DNA of 64,000 nt from Notospermus geniculatus (GCA_002633025.1 NMRB01001346.1:108917-172916); one strand, 5' to 3'. Numbered from the stretch's first letter, positions 1-11,594 are shown. Notes: generated from the sequence alone by a model not told the origin. Program-made: numbers and translations.

Positions 1-80
1 TTTTTTTTCTAACAGGGCCATTTCCATTTCCTTGGCTGTACTATACATATCAGTATGCCAGTGGGGCTGCTCCACTTTGG

Positions 81-330
81 GAGTATCCTCCCATAGCAGG
101 GTTATTAGGGACGTTCAGAAATCAAACGATAAACGTAAACATTAACGACAACGTTATTTTTGTACCGAAAATGCAATATAAAATGCGTAAATGTATGAAA
201 AACAACGTTGTCGTAAAGTTTACGTTTATCGTTTGATATCTAAACTCCCTATTGTCTCGCTCCCGGCCTCTACCATACGCTCGCACACAAAGTTGAGTAG
301 AGGCAAAACCCTGCTGTGGGAGGATGCTTG
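81..330. repeat. Outer inverted repeat interrupted by a family-B MITE
   Basis: The left arm (about 81-103, ATCCTCCCATAGCAGGGTT) is the reverse complement of the right arm (about 306-329, ACCCTGCTGTGGGAGGAT). Between the arms sits the separate palindrome at 107-250. This looks like an older foldback element into which a family-B MITE jumped. No coding potential is seen in it. Confidence 0.6.
107..250. mobile_element. Family-B palindromic MITE, copy 1
   Basis: This is a near-palindrome with arms reading ATCAAACGATAAACGTAAAC and the reverse complement GTTTACGTTTATCGTTTGAT. The centre TTTTTGTACCGAAAATGCAA is shared with the copies at 12,676-12,825 and 14,359-14,508. The ends GGGA/TCCC are flanked by TA, which suggests a TA-target DNA transposon derivative with no transposase. 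The first 120 bases of the window hold nothing else recognisable. Confidence 0.75.
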
Positions 331-423
331 ATAGTTCCTCCTGCGAGTTCGCCAACTCGCGCGAGAATACTTTCAAGTGAAGCAGCGCCTTTGGGTTACC
401 TCACCAGAAATCTACTCACCGAT

Positions 424-800
424 GCAGGGCCGGTCGGATCCAGGAAAGGGGGCGTACGTCCCCCCCCCCATTTTTTGCGGAGCAAAGATTTTTTTAGCAA
501 GAAAATTTAATCACATAAAAATTCGAGTATTTTGCTCTCAGAAGCCAGGAAAATGCATCTAAAAGCACTTAAATTGTCAAATTTTTCGAGGGATGGCCCC
601 CAGATCAGCCCCCCCCCGTTTGGGCTTCGCGCTTTCGGTGCTCACCACCTCCGTCGAGCTACACCCCCCTTTCTGTCAAACCTGGATCNNNNNNNNNNNN
701 NNNNNNNNNNNNNNNNNNNNNNNGGGGGGGGGTCGACCCCCTAAACCTACGAACCGAAGAAAAATTTGTTTGGGGCTTTTAGACCGAAATTTTTTTAAGT
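424..800. repeat. GGATCCAGG-type repeat containing an assembly gap
   Basis: The sequence starts with GGTCGGATCCAGGAAAGG, followed by runs of C and G. This resembles the inner element at about 2,421-2,628 (GGGGCGGATCCAGGATTT). The run of 35 Ns falls in its G/C homopolymer portion, so its true length is unknown. Boundaries are approximate. The following 800-1,100 bases are AT-rich and show nothing recognisable. Confidence 0.45.
689..723. other. Assembly gap (35 N)
   Basis: This is a run of N immediately before a G homopolymer. Translations crossing this position are not meaningful. Confidence 0.98.
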
Positions 801-1113
801 GACCATACAAAAAGTGAGTTTCGAGTATTCTCTTCAGTGTTATATCAAACAAATATAAAGCAGAGAATCAGCGTACACGTGCTATTTTCACGTATTTTTC
901 TAGTTTTCCAACACCGTCTAACACCTCCCCTACGATTCTAAATTAAAATTCATAATTTTAATGAACGATGCCTTTTGATTGAAGTTCTTAAATCTCTTAT
1001 TTCAAACGTTTAAACTCAATGGAGTAAAATCCGGGCGGCTTGACAAAAGAGATCGGGAGGTTTGAAACCCTACTCTACTGTTGACAGTTTTTCGCGATTA
1101 TTTTTGTTTAATA

Positions 1114-1241
1114 GGGAGTTTTCGCACAGCCCCCGAAACGCCAACGCGATCGCCAAACCCATTGTTCGATGCCAAGAAGAGGGCACCGAGCAAAAGGATA
1201 GACGTTCGCGTTGGCGTTTCGGGGGCTTTGCGAAAACTCTC
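1114..1241. mobile_element. Family-A palindromic MITE, copy 1
   Basis: A 128-bp element with terminal arms GGGAGTTTTCGCA and CGAAAACTCTC that continue inward (CCCCGAAACGCCAACGCG and its complement). It is flanked by TA on both sides. Identical-length copies lie at 32,263-32,390 and 42,761-42,888. The centre (CCCATTGTTCGATGCCA) is conserved among copies. No ORF is credible. Confidence 0.85.
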
Positions 1242-1349
1242 TATTTATCCTCTAACAGCGGGGAAAACTTGCCGACCTCCTAATGTCATACTGTCGTAAC
1301 GAGTTATAAATTAGGAGAGCTGTATGATGTATGATGTATTATGTAATTC

Positions 1350-1351
1350 NN
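1350..1351. other. Two-base assembly ambiguity
   Basis: Two Ns sit at the edge of a long C homopolymer and probably mark a contig join. Confidence 0.9.
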
Positions 1352-1663
1352 CCCCCCCCCCCCCAAAGAAGCAAAGGCAAGACGACTATGGTCAGTGCGG
1401 CCAGGAATCTCTTTGCCTGAATCTGGCATCCTGAAACCCCACGTGTATTGGCTATACGTCATAAGACTATACAAAACCCTTGGTAGTCAAGATGAAAGCT
1501 GGCAAATACGAAGTCATGTCTACCTGATCCGACCAACTGCGCGCGGTGCAGTCGTGGCTTGTTTGGTAGGACCATTGGCCGCCATTTTTGGAGGAAGTCT
1601 GCCAGTGACGTCACTTGGAAATTTTATGTAAATTTATTCAATTCTCAATAAGGCCTACCGGAT

Positions 1664-1815
1664 AATGTAGATAGAAGGTACCTTGTGTCTTTGCAAGGGC
1701 AAGTAAAAGACCCCATCCAAGTGAGGAACATGAGTAGGTTGAGATGGCCTCCTCCGTACTTACCCGCCAGCGCCAATAATGCTATAGCGTCGGCCCTGAC
1801 GGAAAAATGAAATAC
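1664..1815 (+). mobile_element. SINE family S, 5'-truncated copy
   Basis: The sequence contains CTTTGCAAGGGCAAGTAA, AAGACCCCATCCAAGTGAGG and GGCCCTGACGGAAAAAT, in the same order as the full SINE at about 56,813-57,072 and the copies at 48,893-49,050 and 40,676-40,900 (minus). The tRNA-like head is missing. It is non-coding and was mobilised in trans by an unseen LINE. Confidence 0.75.
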
Positions 1816-2351
1816 GAATACAATCCATTGGCACCTCTTGCTTCGACATTGACCGGACAACGACCACGACCAATAAAAAATGTGTTGCTGTGGGAAACAT
1901 TTAAATGCTAATGAATTTTTCGCACCATGTACCATCCTGTCCATCGATTTTTAACCCCGTGATACTCGGTGAAAACGCACGCAGGTATTTCCTATCACAT
2001 CAAGTATATAACTGGCCATACACCCTCAGGCATGTTTCGCTTGCGGCACAGAAGAGCAATTGTAGCGAGTGTGCGCACTGAAAAAAGGGCAATATTGTCT
2101 TCATTTGATGCACGTGAGTATGCCATATAGACATGAAAATCAAAAGCACTAAGGGCTCCCTTTAACACGGAACGAGATAGGAACTATGCACTGAGGACGA
2201 TATGACGTAGCTGCGACAACTTTCAGAACCACCGAGGAAGGAATATTGATCGGAGTTTGATGGCTTTTGCTATTGTAAGTATGTTTAAAGTATTTGATAT
2301 TTGCAAAATCTGCCAAGTAGACTAGAAAAAGAACATTGAAAACTTCGAAGG

Positions 2352-2722
2352 GGTCGCCCAACTCCTACACCAGCGTCGAGCGCGAAATCATCGGAATCAA
2401 TCAGAATCCTGTTACTCGCCAGGGGCGGATCCAGGATTTCGGAAAAGAGGGGGCGCCCCGTGCTAGAAACATTGAAATCTGCGGTGAATTTCTATGATTT
2501 GCTCCAAATTTCTGAATTTCACGGTTGATTTTACACTAGGGATTTGCTGGCCAAAAGGGGAGGCGAACGCTCGGGGCGCCCCCCCCCCCCGNCCCCCCCC
2601 CCCCGGATCCGCGCCTGCTCACAAGAGTAGAATGATTGGTTGATGCTCTAGGAAAGGTTGGTGTCAGCCTTATCATTACACAGAGGATACACGTCCGCTG
2701 ATTAGGCGGCGACAGCACTCCC
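2352..2722 (-). mobile_element. Family-D foldback element with a nested GGATCC element
   Basis: The two outer parts match the uninterrupted family-D copy at about 40,100-40,345. On the left is CAGCGTCGAGCGCGAAATCA; on the right are AGAATGATTGGTTGATG and ACACAGAGGATACACGTCC. Between them sits an inner element that starts AGGGGCGGATCCAGGATT and ends GGATCCGCGCCTG. A single N (2592) lies in the inner C tract. Family D is non-autonomous and non-coding. Confidence 0.65.
2421..2628. mobile_element. Inner GGATCCAGG/CCTGGATCC-type element (nested)
   Basis: The short inverted ends AGGGGCGGATCC and GGATCCGCGCCTG enclose G/C homopolymers and AT-rich sequence. It is inserted in family D where the copy near 40,170 reads uninterrupted. 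A related fragment lies at about 424-800. Confidence 0.55.
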
Positions 2723-3389
2723 AAACACCCAAGTGATTTACTAAATCAAGTGCTGCCACCTGTGGCGAAATCCGAAATCAGAATCAATGACGTTGCTCTT
2801 CAGTCTGTTATTTACGCCAAAATAGTCAATTTTATCGATGAAATTGAACATGTTCCCCCTTGAATTTTCGTTTGAAAACATTCAGATACATTGAGTCAGT
2901 CCTTTACTTGATGATAAACGTGTAAAATTCGAAATTCAATGGACTACTTCAGGTATATTAGGGCTACAGGTAGGGTGTAGTTTCAGAATTAAATGGCAAA
3001 TAATGTTGGCTTGACGTTCGACGTCATAGTCAGCGCCACGTCACGGACTAGTTTACTGCGGTTCCTCATCATTTCATTTGTGCGACTGGAAGGGCGATCG
3101 CCAAGAAAAAACCTCTGAAAAATAGCTGTTGCGCGCCACGTTTATCGCATTCGGCCTATAAAAATGAACTTTCCGGCTGTTGTTGTAGACTTGGTCGATG
3201 AAGTATCTAGTACAGCTGGTACCCCTTGCTTTTGAAATTATAATCTGGCTTGTCTGTCAAGCTGTCATCACATTCTATTGTGACGTGGCAGAACTCCCAA
3301 CATCTGGTGCTTGGAATTGCAACAGTAAAACTGAATAATTATCCGACTGCAATCTCATTAACTCAGTTCTGTCTGGTATGGGCATGAAA

Positions 3390-3482
3390 TAACAACAGGT
3401 TTTAAGGTGAGAGACATGGCTTCCTACCTGACTCGAACCCACGGCATCAATCGCCAGCACGGGGGCAGCACGCCTTAACCAC
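3390..3482 (-). mobile_element. tRNA-like SINE head (minus strand), with a second fragment at 3,660-3,706
   Basis: Read on the minus strand, it contains a Pol III A-box-like GGCATAGTGGTTAAGGCG and a B-box-like GGGTTCGAGTC. A second partial copy (GACTCGAACCCACGG, plus strand) lies at 3,672-3,698. The paired halves of a complete tRNA cloverleaf are not evident, so this is a tRNA-derived SINE or pseudogene rather than a tRNA gene. Confidence 0.6.
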
Positions 3483-3706
3483 TATGCCACATCCCCATCT
3501 TCAAAAAACATGGTTCAATGACCTAATGTTAAACGAGGCGTCCCTGAGCACTCTGCGAATACATGTAGTCCAATCTCCGAACCCAAACAATTTTATGTTA
3601 AGGGGTTAAATAAAAGGAGATACAATTAAAGGGCATGAAATAATAACAAGTTTCTAAGGTGAAAGACAGAGCTTCCTACCGGACTCGAACCCACGGACCC
3701 TCGCGT

Positions 3707-4600
3707 AAGGGTTTCTGTCTGGTATAGTGGGATGTTTTCAGTGACATTCCTGTACCAACAATACAGTCATCGAATACATGTACACCAAAATCGCAGTTGT
3801 AAGGTCACAGAGGCGTGGCATTGCTGCAGTCCAGCTTCTCCTGTTGGTGATAGTCGGCATTGCTGACCACACGGCAGGCTGTTGATCTTTGAATCGAAAT
3901 AGTGAGACTGGCACTCTTATAATGTTGGGGGAACTAGCTTTGCCATTAACTGCATATCTCCAACTCCATAAAAAAACGAGAAACTGACTTAGTCCATTCT
4001 TTGAGTTCAAATTCAAAATCACAACTGGATATTCATGTATGTAAAGTACACGCCCAGAGCATGTAATGCAATTAACGGCGCCATGCAGGTGTTTCGAATT
4101 GCAGATTAATTTGTCTCACTTAATTATCCTTCTTTATGGCTAATTTAATGAGTCCACGATTGGTTGATGGAGCTGGAAATGGTCGGAAGGAAGGTCCCTA
4201 AAGGCGTCCTTTGACCCCGAGATAAAGGTTGGTCCTTGAAATATAAGGCCAATTTCTGTGTTTGGCAAGCATTTTATTTGTCAAATAGCACAACTCCAAT
4301 AGTAATTTTTCTTCTAAAATCAACAAAACTAGGCCAAAAACTGGCATAAGCCGGAGGCCCCAGCTCTTTTTTCACCGGTATTTGATCGAAGTGGAAGGGC
4401 GATCATCGAATCCGCCATTTTGTTGTTTTGTAATCTCGATTTTCATTGGTCGCCGCAGTGCATAACTAATTACTCCGGCGCGCTATCTGAAACAAGTGTG
4501 ACTGCACAGAGCTGGGCTCGCCGAATAGTCACTCCCAATGTAATTTAGCATGCGAGATGCGGGGACTGACTTTTTAAATAGGGCACAAATTATTAAATTG
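3707..4600. other. No gene recognised
   Basis: AT-rich non-coding DNA with only short, unconvincing ORFs on either strand. No recognisable RNA gene or repeat boundary is seen here. Confidence 0.5.
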
Positions 4601-5088
4601 ATATTATCAAAAATAGATAAAGACCAAAAATGTACCACTCTCAACGTTGAAAAGCGTAAAATTGGCAGCTGTCTCCCTAAAAACTTGGAAGATCTGAAAG
4701 TTACTGCACCAAGTCAAACAATTAGACACTGGCTACAAGCAGTATAAAATTCAATCAAATCCATCTACTAGTTTCAGAGATATCAATCTTTAAATCGATG
4801 ACTATACCTCAGACTGGCATGGACCAGCACGTTGAGTTCATTTTTTTAAATATAGGTGGCGCAGGACCCTTTAATTGCTAATTACTCATTAGGGAATGCA
4901 TGGATTTGCAAACAAAGTTGTGATTAGTATTCCTTGTGCCCCTGCCTATATTTTGGTGCCAAAAGATTTTAGATTTTTGCAACTTTTTTGAGCATGCGCC
5001 ATCTATTATTTAAAAAAATAACTAAAACCCTTGGGCTGGGCTGTTTCAGAGTGGTATATTTTTGGTCTTTATCTATTTTTGATATTAT
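4601..5088. mobile_element. Terminal-inverted-repeat element, about 490 bp
   Basis: The left arm 4,601-4,641 (ATCAAAAATAGATAAAGACC, ending GTACCACTCT) is the reverse complement of the right arm at about 5,048-5,088 (AGAGTGGTATATTTTTGG and so on). The interior is AT-rich and non-coding. Shorter pieces of the same arm word (TATCAAAAATAGATAAG) flank the element at 6,256-6,543. Confidence 0.65.
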
Positions 5089-5099
5089 CCACCTAACTG

Positions 5100-6240
5100 T
5101 GTTTTTGGATTAAATTTGAATTAGGGATCTGTTGATTGTATCCGTTTTCATGTAGACTGCGGAGTTCGGCGAGAGAGGGCGCCTCTCTCCGGATGGCTAG
5201 ATAGCCTATAATGTACTGTACATATCCTCTTTTCTTGCACCTGCACTACCACTCTGTACATGTACATTACATGTATTTAGAACTGTACTTCTCTCATTTA
5301 GTACGAAATGAACATACTATAAGAATGGAATACGAAAAGGGAAAGAGCGTTCACAAAATGACAGAACATTCACCAATACTCGGAATCCATTTTAGGCTAT
5401 TTAGTGCAGCCACGGGCCTCTGTTTATCTATATGCATTCAATTCTGGGGTTTTTTTAATATGATAATTCCATGTAGTTGAAATGCATGTGTATACTTAAT
5501 TGCACGCTCATTAATCCAATTTCATGAATATCATAAATACATAATAAACTTCCACATTCATCATGTAAATTCAAGTACCGGTATTCAGTTTAAGCCCGCG
5601 TTGTATACCAGATGATATTCCTGTTCTGTGCGTTCAAGGTCCCATTGGTAGAATATATATGGAAGTGAGTATTGTTCCTCAAATTTGCATAGGGTTCGTG
5701 CCCTCGTGACATTGAGAGTGCAAGTGATGACCACGCTATTGGTCTGAAACGATGACACTAGAGCCTGAAGCCTGCCGACACGAGGACACACTAACCGGTG
5801 AGTTCCATCGCGTGGCGACGATTTGGCAACAGTTCCCCTCCCGCCCACAACACCTGGCGATTTTAAATGCCGCTGCCTTTGATGGTCATGTGATTTGAGA
5901 GCCCGCGCTGATTGGTTAATGATGATGACCTGTTGCCTGTTACCGTTGCTAGATCTCGCACACGAGGCAAAGGCGATGACAAGCAACAACTATTCGAAAA
6001 TTATTGATGACAACAGTTTTCGGGTTGTTGCCGACCCCCACTAGCCCGCTTGTCTGTAGTTTTCCGGATACGTAAACGCAGAAGTCCATCGATTGTTTAC
6101 GGACCGGGGTTCATTATTCACAAACACATATACATGTACTTACCTTTCAGAACAAGTTCCAGAACTGGCCAGTTAATGTCACGGATTAAGGAACGAGTAG
6201 AGTTGAGAAAACTCGCTCTTTTATTATATATATAGTATCA
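5100..6240. other. No supported gene
   Basis: A 134-codon minus-strand reading frame lies at 5,585-5,989. It lacks any recognised domain, splice context or repeat match, so it is not called. The remainder is AT-rich unique-looking sequence. Confidence 0.5.
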
Positions 6241-6255
6241 AAAATAGATAAGATA

Positions 6256-6543
6256 TTGAAGGAAACGTCGTCTCCAAGATTTCGCAAATTTTCGACCCCA
6301 ACCGGGGTCTTCCTTAGTCTCGGGCGCCCAGACCCTGTATAATGCATAGCATATACGAGTTCATATCACGCAGTTTGCGGAGTGATTGAACGGCTGGGTG
6401 TCCGAGACTAGGTCTTCCTCAGGCATTTTCTGGTAGCTCGACTAGAAAGTACACTTCTGGTAGCTCGACTAGAAAGTGCCTGAGGAAGACCCCAGTTGGG
6501 GTCGAAAATTTTGCGAAATTTGGAGACGACGTTTCCTTTTATA
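6256..6543. mobile_element. Family-E palindromic MITE, long copy
   Basis: The arms are GGAAACGTCGTCTCCAA with GACCCCAACCGGGGTCTTCC, mirrored at the right end (CCCCAGTTGGGGTCGAAAA and GGAGACGACGTTTCC). The centre contains the duplicated segment TCTGGTAGCTCGACTAGAAA. A shorter copy is at 23,671-23,850 and a one-arm fragment is at about 32,785-32,840. No coding content is present. Confidence 0.8.
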
Positions 6544-6923
6544 TCATTTAGTGTGTCGTTCTTTGTGCTTTCTGTTGGATAAAAATAGATAAGAGAGTCC
6601 TATATTATCTATTTTTGATAGTATTATCTTTATTCGTACTGATAGATGTACACTTTTTAATTCTTTATTCCAAGAAGTGTTAAGTCAAAGTGTGATACTT
6701 ATCTTTTGTGTTAAACAAAGGACAAGGGCCCTGAATAGGACGAAATCGATGTGCCAGTGATCGACGCTTAATCCTTACTAAGTAGATGTTGCTTATTGCG
6801 CTGTAGAAATCTCAATATACGTTGCTGATTTCACCTGAAATGCATCAGAGCCAAATAAATACTATTCACGACCGGAAGTAGTGAAGCTGGACGCGGAGGA
6901 AGTTACTATGAAAGGTAAGATCT

Positions 6924-7875
6924 GTAGGGGAGACCGGGGCTAGTTGTAACAGGGGTAGGTTGTAACAGAGCTAATATTTCCTTGAGTATACACTGGGAAG
7001 GGCTGAGTTTCCTCACATAGATTGACATTGATATCGGCCACCTTTGTACCAAAGGGCATCCATTTATACGAATTGACGTGCAAAAAAATTGACAAAAACG
7101 TTTTTGGTGCATAAAAGTAAAAAATGACATGATCAGAAAAACTCTCCTGCTTCACTGCCTGTGCGGTTTAAGAAGTTTGTTTGGATACTATTTGAATAAG
7201 GATGTAAAGCTTGTACAACTGGTCCAGTGTGATAAGGCTTACTTCCACATGCATAGGTATTGCAGCACACATTTGACCTGAACTATAGGGTGGGGTTTGT
7301 TGTAACACCCTGTTACAACCTGCCCCAAATCTGTTAAAACCTACTCCACCTTTCCTCATCTAGGTGTCTAGTTCTTATTGGGCCTTACCCGACCGTCTTT
7401 TGTTGGTGTAGGGGACGCGGGATTCATGGGACATCAATTAGCCAGTGCTAGACTGTATTCGCCCTACTGTTCAGTGTCACAGGATGTGTACAGCCTATAC
7501 CTTATCTTAGTGTCCTAAAAGTGTCCTCAGTAGAGAGATTCTGCTGTTAGGCAATGCAAAGAATGTTATCATCCTTTTATTTTCCAAGATGACTCGAACC
7601 TACAAACGGACAACCTACCCCCAACATGTTTTACAACCTACCCCAACATGTGTTACAACTAACCCCGACATTTTTTTAACGGGGTAAGTGGTAACAGTCG
7701 ACTTTGGACCCATTTTTCAGAGACATGGATAGAGATGGTCGAACTTTGTTTTGTGTACAAGTAACCATTGATATCAAATATTCAAAATACCAAGCAGGTT
7801 ATAAATACATCCTGTTATAAGGAAGAAATAGGCCTTAAAAGAAAAAGTGTTACAACTAGCCCCGGTCTCCCCTAC
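6924..7875. mobile_element. Non-autonomous DNA transposon, about 950 bp, TIR GTAGGGGAGACCGGGG
   Basis: The left end GTAGGGGAGACCGGGGCTAG is mirrored by the right end CTAGCCCCGGTCTCCCCTAC. Sub-terminal repeats of GTTGTAACA / TGTTACAAC type recur inside (for example near 6,945, 7,300, 7,620 and 7,640). Such repeated sub-terminal words are typical of transposase-binding sites. Only short random reading frames are inside, so the element must be moved by an enzyme encoded elsewhere. Confidence 0.75.
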
Positions 7876-8267
7876 TAACCTCTCAGAACAAGCAACAGAA
7901 GTTGAGAAAACTTGCCGAGTTGGTACTGGTACTGGTACTTATTCCTGTAGTTACTTACTGTACTTACTGGTACTTATTCCTGTAGCCTACATGAAGCGTG
8001 GTGAACTTGACTTTCAGTGAATGAACTTCGTAACTCTAAATTTGTTTTCAGAAAACATAACATGTACATTTTTGGTAGGCCTATGCACCAACTGCAAATT
8101 GGTTTCCCAACATTCCTATAAATCAAACAGAAATATTACCGTGTGCATGCAATTATTTTGACACCTGTATGCATCACGAGGATCATACCTGCATGATGTT
8201 TATCGATCAGCCGCCGTCTGGCTTTTTTTCGCAATAGTTTTTTTCGAGGTGGGGTTGACATATGTGA

Positions 8268-8563
8268 CCTGGGCCATATCCATAGGGAGCCAAATTCATA
8301 AAGGGTGTTTAAAGCTACGGTTAGCTGACACGCGGAATGCGGATTGCGGAACGCGGAAGCGGAAAATGCAATGCATTTTTGCATACAATATATCGCTTCC
8401 GCCGGGGATTCCGCGTCCCTATACCGCATTCCAGATGTCTGGTAAACGCAGCTTCAGACATAGACGCGTGTAACTTCGTCAAATGCATGGTGGAAAGTGT
8501 GTGGCATTTAGTGAAGTTACACGCGTCTAAGTCTTAATACCCTTTATGAATATGGCCCAGGGT
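8268..8563. mobile_element. Foldback element with GGGCCATAT...ATATGGCCC ends
   Basis: The ends read CTGGGCCATATCCATAG and TTTATGAATATGGCCCAG. Inner arms include GCGTGTAACTTCGTC and its near complement GAAGTTACACGCG, so most of the length can fold into a hairpin. It belongs to the broad group of elements in this window that end in GGGCC-TATTCATAAA-like sequence. Confidence 0.65.
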
Positions 8564-8565
8564 GT

Positions 8566-8672
8566 TTAAAGGCCCGTTTACACATGCAATTTTTCACATG
8601 CAACTTCATGCAACTTATTGCATAAACCTGATGAGACCAAAAAGTTTCATAAAAGTTGCATGTGTAAACCAT
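8566..8672. mobile_element. Short palindromic foldback element
   Basis: The left end GGCCCGTTTACACATGCAA and the right end TTGCATGTGTAAACCA are inverted copies. It adjoins the preceding element. No coding content is present. Confidence 0.6.
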
Positions 8673-8995
8673 CTGGTGCTCACCAGTCTATCTGGCCTGA
8701 CGGCCATCTAGCCTGGTTCGAATCCATCACATTTCCCGTTTCTGAGGGGGTGAGAGCCTCAGCCAATCATCGGGGCGCGATGGAAAATCGACGTGCCAAT
8801 CAAAATCCATGTTACAAATTCGAGCGTGAAGAGCAAAGGAAGTGTCCAACGGTGATTTTTTTCGCGAGTTCTGATTGGCTCGGAGGCGGGGTCAAGTAGG
8901 GGTCAGGTTCATTAATAATTTATGCATTAACGGAAAAGATGACATGATTCGGACAAGGCTAGAGACGGAGTCGATAGCCTTGTTTGGACAAGATG

Positions 8996-8996
8996 N
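8996..8996. other. Single-N assembly join
   Basis: An isolated N in otherwise unique sequence; it probably marks a scaffold join of unknown overlap. Confidence 0.8.
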
Positions 8997-8999
8997 TAA

Positions 9000-9830
9000 C
9001 CACGCATTCCGGTAAAAAATCATCTTTTGTGGCTAAGACGACTTACGATGATAATAATGATTTATTAGGTCAAACTCCCGAAAAGGTTGGACAGAAAGCC
9101 ATAGTATTTCACATAATTCATATATTTTTTAATCGCACGCTCTGGTGGAAATTATCAATTGATGCCACCAATCCATAATAGGTCTTTGCTTTCGTGTTTC
9201 AACAGACCTGTGAATCTAAACCCGCGTGTCTCATTCGTTCCAACTTTGACTACCTGCTCCGTGTGTGTACAACAGGTTCGTCATTGAATAACTGCAAGTT
9301 GGACAGGTTCACATACGGAATTCTCCACTTCCATTAAATTCATTGTGCATCAAATTCGCCAAGTTGTACACCGAATTCGATATAAAACGAAGGGCATTGA
9401 TATTGCTCTTTACCGCTTTCTCGTAATTCAATCGCGACGATAAGTGAATGGTGAACGCCTACCTACTCTGCTGACTGATAATTAAACTACCTTTAGTAAG
9501 TACACGTATTAGTAAGTACACGTATTAATTTTTAGTACATGTAAGTACACGTATTAATTATATCGAATTTGAACAGCACGCTTCAAAATGAGATGCTATA
9601 TTTCTAGGATTCGTCCAATTGCTTCTGTATCATCTATAAATGTACTTTTCCAGTTTATATTAACAAATTATTCTTCATTTTTTTCTTTAATACGGTACCT
9701 AATATCTACGAAATTTTCCTGACCGAGTTTATTTTTCTAGTTTGTATGAAATAACAAATGATATTTTATTAATCTGTACATGTACAACAAATTTGAAATC
9801 TTGCAAAAGACATCTGTGAGATCAGATCAG
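9000..9830. other. No gene recognised; short tandem of GTAAGTACACGTATTA
   Basis: AT-rich sequence. Around 9,495-9,560 the word AGTAAGTACACGTATTA occurs three times in tandem with small changes. No reading frame or RNA gene is supported. Confidence 0.5.
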
Positions 9831-9832
9831 TC

Positions 9833-9995
9833 ATTTGACAAATAGGTGTCACTACGGTCCAATTCAATGCCTAATGGACCCATTCATGGTTGATCGAGCA
9901 CCAATCAAGAGAATTTTATTTGGTATTGATCCACAACTAGAACTTGCTGCCGTCTTTTGGCGATAAGCGCGGCTGACTGCTCCTATTGTACCACC
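9833..9995 (+). repeat. Repeat R, uninterrupted copy
   Basis: The sequence AATAGGTGTCACTACGGTCC through GGCGATAAGCGCGGCTGACT reappears at 43,196-43,815, where a 460-bp inverted-repeat element interrupts it. This copy therefore acts as the empty-site reference. No coding content is recognised. Confidence 0.75.
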
Positions 9996-10028
9996 CTGAA
10001 GAGCTGCCAAGTTATGAAATTAAAAGCT

Positions 10029-10654
10029 AAATGAAATGGTCCATGGACCATCTGCTCACCTGGTTGGACATAATAGTGTTGTGACAGATGAAGGTACATA
10101 TCAGTCATGAGCAATCTGGGTCAAGTCATTCCCGAGTTACAGGACTTTGATGATTTTGGGGCTATGCCATCTGGCGGCCATATTGGATGTCCGATCGGGC
10201 CAAAACTTCACACGCACAAAAACGTCACCTAGGGGGAGCCACACAGCATATTTCCAAATTGCACCGAAACTCGGTATTTTTGAAGGTACCCCTCTAATAC
10301 ACGTTTATGCAAGATATGAACTTGCTCAGTGAAATAATGGTGAACTGTGGTAGGTTCGTTACTTTTGTACAACGTTGACCTCTGTGACCTTGAAAAGTAG
10401 GTCAAATCAAAAACTCGTTATATACGTTATGTATCCTACTTAGATACACCTATGATAAAAATTTGGAGATGATCCATGTGTTAGTTCAGGAGTTATTGCA
10501 CTTTTTGTGTTTTTGGTTTTGGCCATCTGGTGGCCAAGCCAAGAATTGAATCGGACCGAAACTTGGTGTCATATAGGTCATATGATCTAGGGCTATATAA
10601 TGTACCAAGTTTCGGACACAGCATGACGAAAAAAGCTCACAGGTGAGCTGAAAA
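10029..10654 (+). mobile_element. AGCTCACC-type element, copy 1
   Basis: It begins ATGAAATGGTCCATGGACC and ends AAGCTCACAGGTGAGCTGA. Internal words such as GGTGGCCATATTGGATG and TCTGTGACCTTGAAAAGTAG are shared with the elements at 57,371-58,619 and 60,423-60,784. It is a non-coding interspersed repeat. It carries TGACCTTGA, the ERR/NR5A-type half site. Confidence 0.7.
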
Positions 10655-11122
10655 TTACTCACCTAACATAGACATACCACTCACCGATAAAAAGCAGTGC
10701 AGTGAGATGAAAAACCTCAACGTTTTTATGTACAAAACAACGAAGTTAGGTTAGATTTTCGTTGAAGGGGACTGGATGTGGTGGAGAGGAAATGCATCGC
10801 GAAGCGCGACGCCGATTATCATTATCATCAAATCATATTGTATCATAGCACTAATACGTCATCAATCAAACCATCGAGGCGTTTCACGAAGTCAAGTCCA
10901 TTGTATACGTTTATAAAGTGGTGTAACCTTATACACACAACGAACACGGAAAATCAGGGTTACTAAAGCCCAGGACCCATATTCATAAAACTACTTAAGT
11001 CTAAGTCTGACACTTATACACTTATCCTTTGTTCAACACAAAAGATAAGTATCACACTTTGACTTAAGTATGTTTATGAATATGGACCTGGGCCCATATT
11101 CATAAAACTACTTAAGTCTAAG

Positions 11123-11123
11123 N
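11123..11123. other. Single-N assembly join
   Basis: The N falls in the middle of a CTTAAGTCTAAG word, exactly where one repeat copy breaks off. Confidence 0.8.
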
Positions 11124-11594
11124 TCCTATTACTTAAGCAAATTCTCAGCTCAGGAAATTCGTAAGGTGCTTCGTGCATACCACTTGAATGATTTCCTTAG
11201 CCAAGAATTATTTTACGAGGTTAAGGATAATCTTACACTTAATATAAGGATTTTTTGTGCATACGGGGCCAGGACCCATATTCATAAAACTACTTAAGTC
11301 TAAGTCTGACACTTATACACTTATCCTTTGTTCAACACAAAAGATAAGTATCACACTTTGACTTAAGTATGTTTATGAATATGGACCTGGGCCCATATTC
11401 ATAAAACTACTTAAGTCTAAGTGTGACACTTATCTTTTGTTCAACACAAAAGATAAGTATCATACATGTACTTTGGCTTAAGTATGTTTGTGAATATGGA
11501 CCCTGGGCCCATGTTCATAAAACTACTTAAGTCTAAGTGTGACACTTATCCTTTGTTCAACACAAAAGATAAGTATCACACTTTGACTTAAATA

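Noticed and set aside
593-802. Reading frames through the 35-N gap
   Set aside because: They translate N and homopolymers; the sequence is unresolved.
5585-5989. 134-codon minus-strand reading frame
   Set aside because: No domain, no splice support and no repeat relation; length is within chance for 64 kb of this composition.
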